Part shown: piece by piece, positions 13,551 through 17,975 of the stretch
Numbering within the stretch: position 1 is the stretch's first letter
Layout of the letters: every line of letters begins with the position of its first letter
Origin: Bacillota bacterium
GTDB lineage: Bacteria > Bacillota > Clostridia > Christensenellales > Aristaeellaceae
Assembly: GCA_019137115.1 (NCBI GenBank)
Contig: JAGVSV010000067.1
Coordinates: 1-17,975 of the forward strand
Direction of reading: 5' to 3'
Length of the DNA stretch: 17,975 nucleotides
Made by a program: the position numbers and the translations under genes
Notes under the pieces: model-generated
The model's input: only the letters and a program-made list of their open reading frames with translations
What the model was told of the DNA's origin: nothing
Database searches by the model: none

Positions 13551-15035
13551 TCAGTCCAGCGTGAGGGCCAGCGTCACGGGCAGGTCGGTGTTCATCTGCG
13601 GGCCGTCCACGTGCAGGCCGTGTTCATCGCGCCGCCAGCCCACTTTGTCCGGGTGCCCCAGCACCTGTACATCGCGGATGATGCCGCGGTAGCCGGTGCC
13701 GGAATGCCCCTTGCCGTGGGTGGCCAGCGTTTTGACCGTCACCTTGCCGTCCTCCGGCCAGCGGAGTACAAACGCGTACAGCGTGTTTTCCCGACATACA
13801 AAGCGGAAGTCCTCCGGCGTGAACGTGGTTTCCTTTTGGTCGGTGAACTCGCCCTCCACCGTTTTGGTGGGCCCTTCCTCAGACACGCGCCAGGGCGTGG
13901 TGTCATACACCGCCTCCCCATTTACCGTGAGCCACGCGCCGATGTCCGTCAAGACCTGGGTGTCTTCCGGGCCGATGGTGCCGTCGGATTTGGGGCCGAC
14001 ATTGAGCAACAGCGTGCCGTTCTTGCTGATGATATCAACCAGGTCGCACAGCACCTCGCGGGCGGGCTTGTAGACATTCCCTTCGGTATAGCACCAGCTG
14101 TTGCGGGCGATGGCGGTGTCCGTCTGCCAGAAGTAGTGGCGCGGCTGGGCAAACTTGCCGCGCTCAAGATCCGGCACCGCGCTGCCAAAGGCGTAGGCCT
14201 CATGCTTGTAGTTGATCGCCGCGGGGTACCCCTTTTCCGCCGCGCGGTTGTAGTAATAGGCCGCGAAGGTGCGAAGGTAGGGCTTCATCGCCTCGTGCTG
14301 GATCCACCAGTCAAAGTAGAAGATGCGCGGCTGGTATTTGTCCACCAGCTCGCAGCAGCGCAACAGCCAGTCCTGCATGAACTCGTCGCTGGGCGGCGGC
14401 TGGCCATCCAGCGCGCCGATGTCACCCTCGGGCATCGCGGGCCAGTAGAAGTCCCCGACCTTCAGCGGCTCCTTGATGTCGCTGTCAAACTCCTTGCCGT
14501 GGCCCATGAAGAACCAGTGCTCGATGCGGTGGCTGGACACGCCGGTTTCAATGCCGCGCTTTGTCAGCGCCTCTTTCAGCTCCCCCACGATGTCGCGGCG
14601 GGGGCCCATCTCCCTGGCGTTCCAGTGGCTTAATTCGCTTGCGTACATCTGGAAGCCGTCGTGGTGCTCGGCCACCGGCACCACATAGCGCGCCCCGGCG
14701 CGGGCGAACAGGTCGGCCCAGGCTTCTGGGTCAAAGCGCTCGGCCTTGAACATCGGGACAAAATCCTTGTAGCCGAAGTATTTGTGCGGGCCGTAGGTGG
14801 CCACGTGGTGCTCGAATTCCTTGGAGCCCTGCATGTACATGTTGCGCGGGTACCATTCGTTGGAAAACGCGGGCACGCTGTATACGCCCCAGTGGATGAA
14901 GATGCCAAACTTGGCGTTGCGGTACCATTGGGGCACGGTAAACTGCGTGAGCGATTCCCACGTGGGATCATATGGGCCCTGGGCCGCCACCTGGTTAATG
15001 GTGTTCAGGTAAGCGGTGCGTTGTTCAGCGTTCAT
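13551..15035 (-). CDS. Alpha-L-fucosidase, glycoside hydrolase family 29
   Basis: 494 aa. Family marks are FGIFIHWGVYSVPAFSNEWY (43-62) with the substrate-binding His48, the paired histidines in AEHHDGFQMY (122-131), and FYFDWW (239-244), whose Asp242 stands where GH29 enzymes carry the catalytic nucleophile. A C-terminal sandwich region follows, ending in LPVTLALTLD. The enzyme should release alpha-linked L-fucose from the ends of oligosaccharides by a retaining mechanism. I cannot name the acid/base residue or linkage preference (GH29-A or -B) by eye. No signal peptide: cytoplasmic, so it acts on imported oligosaccharides. AGGAGG lies four bases before the ATG at 15035. The gene is third in the minus operon, 33 bp after the GH105-like gene. 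No fucose isomerase or kinase genes are in the window, so fucose would be handled elsewhere. Confidence 0.93.
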   Translation of the reverse strand: MNAEQRTAYLNTINQVAAQGPYDPTWESLTQFTVPQWYRNAKFGIFIHWGVYSVPAFSNEWYPRNMYMQGSKEFEHHVATYGPHKYFGYKDFVPMFKAERFDPEAWADLFARAGARYVVPVAEHHDGFQMYASELSHWNAREMGPRRDIVGELKEALTKRGIETGVSSHRIEHWFFMGHGKEFDSDIKEPLKVGDFYWPAMPEGDIGALDGQPPPSDEFMQDWLLRCCELVDKYQPRIFYFDWWIQHEAMKPYLRTFAAYYYNRAAEKGYPAAINYKHEAYAFGSAVPDLERGKFAQPRHYFWQTDTAIARNSWCYTEGNVYKPAREVLCDLVDIISKNGTLLLNVGPKSDGTIGPEDTQVLTDIGAWLTVNGEAVYDTTPWRVSEEGPTKTVEGEFTDQKETTFTPEDFRFVCRENTLYAFVLRWPEDGKVTVKTLATHGKGHSGTGYRGIIRDVQVLGHPDKVGWRRDEHGLHVDGPQMNTDLPVTLALTLD

Positions 15036-15068
15036 GGTTCCTCCTTTCGTCAGCGGGTGGAACTTATG

Positions 15069-16148
15069 TTACGGCGCGTCCGGCGCCGTGCGCAGCGCTT
15101 CGGTAATGGCCAGCAGCGCCATCGACTGCCCATACGGCTGGGCGTTGACCCTGATGGTCCGGTAGGTGTCCAGGTCGTCATACAGCCGCGTGCCGGCCGA
15201 CACGCCCTGCAGGATGCCGTGCTCGTCAATCTTGTCAAGCACCGCGTGCAGCGCCCGTACGCCCATTTCGGCGCGCTCCGCCGGGAGATACCCCAGCCGC
15301 GCGGCTTTGAGGATGCCATAGGCAAAGCCCGCTGTGGCCGAGGATTCCTCATAGGAATCCTCCTGGTCAATCAGCGTGCGCCACATGCCGTCTTTGGTCT
15401 GGTACTTTGCCAGCGCCTCCACCTGGCGGTCGAGGGTGGAGATTAAAAACATGCGCACGCCGGGGTCAATCTCCGCCATGTCCAGATAATCGACCAGCCC
15501 GGCGGTGTACCAGGCGTTGCCCCGGCCCCAGCGCGCGCGGGCAAAGTGATCCAGGCGCGGGAACGACCAGCCGTGGAAGAACAGCCCGGTGGTCACGTCG
15601 GTCAGGTACTTGATGTGCACCAGAAACTGCCGCACGCTTTCGTGCACATATTCCGGGTGGTTGTCCAGCTGCCCCATGCGCGCTAAAAACAACACCCCCA
15701 CGTACAGCGTGTCATCCCACAGCTGCCCCTCGTTGGGGCTGTCGATGGTGATGTGCTGCATGCCGCCTTCCGGCGTGCGCGGCAGGCCGTTCATCGCGTA
15801 GTCCGCCCATTCGCGGCAGATGGCCAGGTATTCCGCCTTGCCTGTTTCCTCCCACAGGTAGCTCAACGTCAGGCACGGCGCCATGCTGTTGACGTTCTTG
15901 ACGGGCAGGCCCTTTTTGATGTGCGTGTCAAACCACTGGATCAAGTAGTCCAGCGCCGCCTGTTCCCCGGTCTGCCGGTAATAGGTGTACACGCCGAACA
16001 GCGCCACGCCCTGGAACCAGTCCCAGTCGTCCATGTAGTGGCGGCCGTAACGGTTGGTGAACACGGCCTGGTTGTTTTCGTCGATGATGCCGCCCAGGAT
16101 TTGCCGTGCCTTTTCAAGCAGGAGCCGGCGGTCGGGCAGGTTTTTCAT
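15069..16148 (-). CDS. Unsaturated uronyl hydrolase, glycoside hydrolase family 105-like
   Basis: 359 aa from the ATG at 16148, seven bases after AGGAGG (16156-16161). The ATG at 16154 is one base from that sequence and unlikely to be used. The protein matches the alpha/alpha-barrel hydrolases of the YteR/YesR type: DWDWFQGV near 41-48, LWDDTLYVGVLFLARMG (143-159) with the pair Asp145-Asp146, of which the first corresponds to the catalytic Asp of YteR, then FFHGW (190-194) and RWGRGNAWY (206-214). Known members hydrate the C4-C5 double bond left by polysaccharide lyases on a non-reducing-end uronic acid, removing it. No signal peptide: cytoplasmic. The ribosome binding site lies inside the end of the upstream gene and the start is within 3 bp of its stop, so the two are almost certainly translated together, which implies a shared substrate. 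Confidence 0.88.
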   Translation of the reverse strand: MKNLPDRRLLLEKARQILGGIIDENNQAVFTNRYGRHYMDDWDWFQGVALFGVYTYYRQTGEQAALDYLIQWFDTHIKKGLPVKNVNSMAPCLTLSYLWEETGKAEYLAICREWADYAMNGLPRTPEGGMQHITIDSPNEGQLWDDTLYVGVLFLARMGQLDNHPEYVHESVRQFLVHIKYLTDVTTGLFFHGWSFPRLDHFARARWGRGNAWYTAGLVDYLDMAEIDPGVRMFLISTLDRQVEALAKYQTKDGMWRTLIDQEDSYEESSATAGFAYGILKAARLGYLPAERAEMGVRALHAVLDKIDEHGILQGVSAGTRLYDDLDTYRTIRVNAQPYGQSMALLAITEALRTAPDAP

Positions 16149-16150
16149 CC

Positions 16151-17833
16151 TCATACCTCCTGCGTGAATGTCCGCGCGTGGGCGCGCTTGGAAAAGCGCA
16201 GCGTGATCTCGCGCGCTATGGGCGAAAACCCGGTGGCGTACAGGCTGAACGCGCCCTCCATCGGCGGGATGCTGCCGCGCATCGTTTTGTGGTACATATG
16301 CGCGCCAAAGAGCCCCTCGATCGTGACCTCGCTGCCGGTTTCCACGTTCTCCAGCCGCGCGTTGCCGTCCTTGACCACGATGCTGCCGCCGGCCACGGTG
16401 TCAAAGATCACGTTGTTGGTTTCAAAACGGGTGTTGGCGGGAATGGCAAACTCCAGCTTGAACGGCACGCGCGGCGTGTTGTCCACGCGGATTGCCAGTT
16501 TCACGCCATCGTCCAGATCCGTCACATCCAGCGTGAAATCCAGCTCACAGGCATGCAGCACCGGGCGCAGGGTGTGGTCCATCTTGAACCAGTCGGGGCT
16601 GTCCGGCGGCGTGGGGAACAGGCCCTTGTATTCGCCGTGGCCGCTGAAGGTCATGCGGTAGCCGGTGTCGGTCTTTGTCACTTCCGCAGGCGCGAACTGC
16701 GCCACCGCGAAAAACGACGCGCACATGCGCACGGTGAACGTGGCTTTGCCGAACTTCACATGCAGGAAGTCCGGGTTGTTGGCCAGCAGCGTATAGGTAA
16801 AATCGCCCTTGCGCACCCGGACGATGTTGCTGTTGGGGTAGTACGCGTGGTAATGGTCGGGGATTGTGACATGGGATGTATCCATCTCGAAGGTTTTCAG
16901 CTGCGGGCGGTCCACGTACAGCCACAGCGGGCAGGTCATGCCGCGCCCGGCCAGGATGGCGTCCTCAAACATGGTTTCGGCAAACTTGATGTATTTCGGG
17001 TTACTGAACTTCTCGCCCGCCCACAGGTACAGGTAATACCACACATGCGCGGGGTAGGTCACGTCATTGCCCTTGTCCTGCCGGCGGGAGTTTTTGGTGA
17101 ACACCGTGCCGTCGCCGTCCAGGTAGTTGAACGTGAGGTCGAGGTTGCGTTTGGCGTACTCAAAAAGCTCCGGCATGTTGCCTTCCTCGGCCAATACCAT
17201 CATGGAGTTGACGTTGACCGGGTTGTACACGCCCACCGAGCGCTCGGTGAACTCGCCGTACTCGTCGCAGTCGATGCCCTCGGACAGGTACGCGCGGCAC
17301 TTGACCATCAGCTCCGGCCACCCGAGAATGTTGTAGCTCATCACCAGCGCCGCGCACTCCACCCAGCGGTGGTTGGGGGTGTGGAAGCCGCCGTTCAGGC
17401 AGCCGCGCGCCAGCGTTTCCACCGCGCGGTGCATCGCGTCGCGGGCCTGTTTTTCCTGGGACGAATCACCCATGTACTTCACAAACGTCCGGTACCCGCG
17501 GCAAAGGCTCTGCAACTCAAACGTGGCGGGCGTATAGAAGTTGGTGGCAAGCAGGTCGCTTGTGCCGTCGGGGTAGGCGGTGCGCACGGTCTGCTCCGCC
17601 GCGTTGATGATCAGCGGCAGCAGGGCTGGGTCCTGATGGTATTTGCTGTCCTCGCACGCGTACAGCGCGCACAGGTAGCTGACAAGCCCCGTGGCGTTGC
17701 CGGGCTCGATCAAATACAGCATGTCGTCCATCGCGCCCCGGTAGATGTTGTCCGGGTCGACGCTGATGCGCGATACGGTGCGCTCAAAGGCCTGGTCGGC
17801 GCAGGCCACAATCCGCGGGTAATGTTTTTTCAC
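16151..17833 (-). CDS. Unassigned alpha/alpha-toroid-like protein, possible polysaccharide lyase
   Basis: 560 aa, started by GTG (17831-17833) with AGGAGG four bases upstream. I do not recognise a named family. Residues 1-300 are helical with repeated aromatic/alanine patterns, suggesting an alpha/alpha toroid; residues 320-560 look like beta sandwich (YTLLANNPDFLHVKFGKATF, later GSEVTIEGLFG). This two-part plan is that of heparinase II/III- and alginate-lyase-like families. In the toroid, TPNHRW (152-157) gives an Asn-His pair, and DEYGEFTERSVGVY (190-203) resembles the DG-x-x-x-EGS-x-x-Y segment of such lyases with a candidate catalytic Tyr203; NSRRQDKG (248-255) adds basic residues. A uronate-glycan lyase is therefore plausible, fitting the coupled GH105-like gene downstream. 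No signal peptide: probably acts on imported oligosaccharides. A glycoside hydrolase or epimerase is the main alternative. It is the first gene of the operon. Confidence 0.6.
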   Translation of the reverse strand: MKKHYPRIVACADQAFERTVSRISVDPDNIYRGAMDDMLYLIEPGNATGLVSYLCALYACEDSKYHQDPALLPLIINAAEQTVRTAYPDGTSDLLATNFYTPATFELQSLCRGYRTFVKYMGDSSQEKQARDAMHRAVETLARGCLNGGFHTPNHRWVECAALVMSYNILGWPELMVKCRAYLSEGIDCDEYGEFTERSVGVYNPVNVNSMMVLAEEGNMPELFEYAKRNLDLTFNYLDGDGTVFTKNSRRQDKGNDVTYPAHVWYYLYLWAGEKFSNPKYIKFAETMFEDAILAGRGMTCPLWLYVDRPQLKTFEMDTSHVTIPDHYHAYYPNSNIVRVRKGDFTYTLLANNPDFLHVKFGKATFTVRMCASFFAVAQFAPAEVTKTDTGYRMTFSGHGEYKGLFPTPPDSPDWFKMDHTLRPVLHACELDFTLDVTDLDDGVKLAIRVDNTPRVPFKLEFAIPANTRFETNNVIFDTVAGGSIVVKDGNARLENVETGSEVTIEGLFGAHMYHKTMRGSIPPMEGAFSLYATGFSPIAREITLRFSKRAHARTFTQEV

Positions 17834-17848
17834 GTTTCCTCCTTTTGC

Positions 17849-17880
17849 GCCCCGGCGGTTTTATTGTTCGCCCTCGGGGC
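17849..17880 (-). other. Leader hairpin at the 5' end of the glycan-degradation operon
   Basis: On the minus strand GCCCC (17876-17880) pairs with GGGGC (17849-17853), and GGCG (17869-17872) with CGCC (17854-17857), with a 3-nt bulge (GAG) and an A-rich 11-nt loop. It starts about 5 nt after the predicted transcription start and ends five bases before the AGGAGG ribosome binding site. No U-tract follows. It may stabilise the message or affect translation initiation. Confidence 0.4.
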
Positions 17881-17891
17881 TCCCTTCTGCC

Positions 17892-17920
17892 AGTATACGG
17901 GGCATGGATGCGTTTGTCGA
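17892..17920 (-). promoter_or_regulatory. Sigma-A promoter of the glycan-degradation operon
   Basis: On the minus strand TCGACA (17915-17920; 5 of 6 consensus) and TATACT (17892-17897; 5 of 6) are spaced by 17 bp. Transcription would begin near 17885, leaving about 52 nt of leader before the GTG start. Four genes to 12797 appear to follow from it. Confidence 0.8.
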
Positions 17921-17975
17921 TGAAGAAACCGCGAAAAGAATCCAATGTTTGTGGGCTTGACAGGCTGTCCGCCGT

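Noticed and set aside
16106..17923. A 605-codon open frame on the plus strand, antisense to the 560-aa protein gene
   Set aside because: Its product is rich in Arg, His, Val and Gln with no domain pattern, no ribosome binding site, and it is explained by GC-rich codon third positions of the minus-strand gene.
17957..17962. TTGACA on the plus strand near the right end as a divergent promoter
   Set aside because: The expected -10 region would fall outside the window, so it cannot be judged.
1..17975. CRISPR arrays, tRNA or rRNA genes, insertion sequences, att sites
   Set aside because: No regularly spaced repeats, no transposase or integrase frame, no terminal inverted repeats and no RNA-gene signature were found; all non-coding gaps are shorter than 170 bp.

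Overview
The window looks like a chromosomal piece of a fairly GC-rich anaerobic Bacillota, most likely Clostridia and possibly a gut lineage. The reasons are the strong AGGAGG-type ribosome binding sites, sigma-A promoters with 17-bp spacers, an LplB/LplC-type sugar ABC transporter without its own ATPase, a class II aldolase next to a PFK with pyrophosphate-type active-site residues, and a DUF5655-like protein. The taxon is an inference from gene content. I see no phage, IS, CRISPR, tRNA or rRNA.

Layout, left to right. (1) Minus strand, 1-2788: the start of a URO-D-like protein cut by the window edge, with its own promoter; then a lower-glycolysis pair, fba then pfk/pfp, read from a near-consensus promoter at 2834-2862 and ended by a clear terminator at 521-554. 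(2) 2954-4123 (+): an MFS transporter divergent from fba. It meets a small DUF5655-like gene (4130-4537, minus) tail to tail with only 6 bp between them. (3) 4588-10939 (+): an operon with a consensus promoter, two sugar-type ABC permeases, a solute-binding protein, a 12-bp intercistronic hairpin, and two consecutive FAD-dependent oxidoreductases of the FAD_oxidored (PF12831-like) type. (4) 10962-12731 (+): a membrane GGDEF protein with an extracellular beta domain, a multi-TM region and an intact GGDEF motif, on its own extended -10 promoter. (5) 17920 down to 12748 (minus): an operon for intracellular glycan breakdown. It holds a GTG-started 560-aa alpha/alpha-toroid-like protein that I cannot assign but which resembles polysaccharide lyases, a GH105-like unsaturated uronyl hydrolase overlapping it, a GH29 alpha-L-fucosidase, and a small secreted protein, ending at a good terminator.

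Working model (inference): the ABC transporter imports a complex oligosaccharide. The three carbohydrate-active proteins of the minus operon carry no signal peptides, so they would act on it in the cytoplasm: the unassigned protein may cut a uronate-containing backbone, GH105 would remove the unsaturated uronyl end and GH29 would remove fucose. The two flavoenzymes may oxidise a sugar or an acid from the same substrate, and the aldolase/PFK pair connects to central metabolism. The least described parts are the 560-aa protein and the flavoenzyme pair. A sequence box shared by the MFS and ABC promoters hints that a common regulator binds both.
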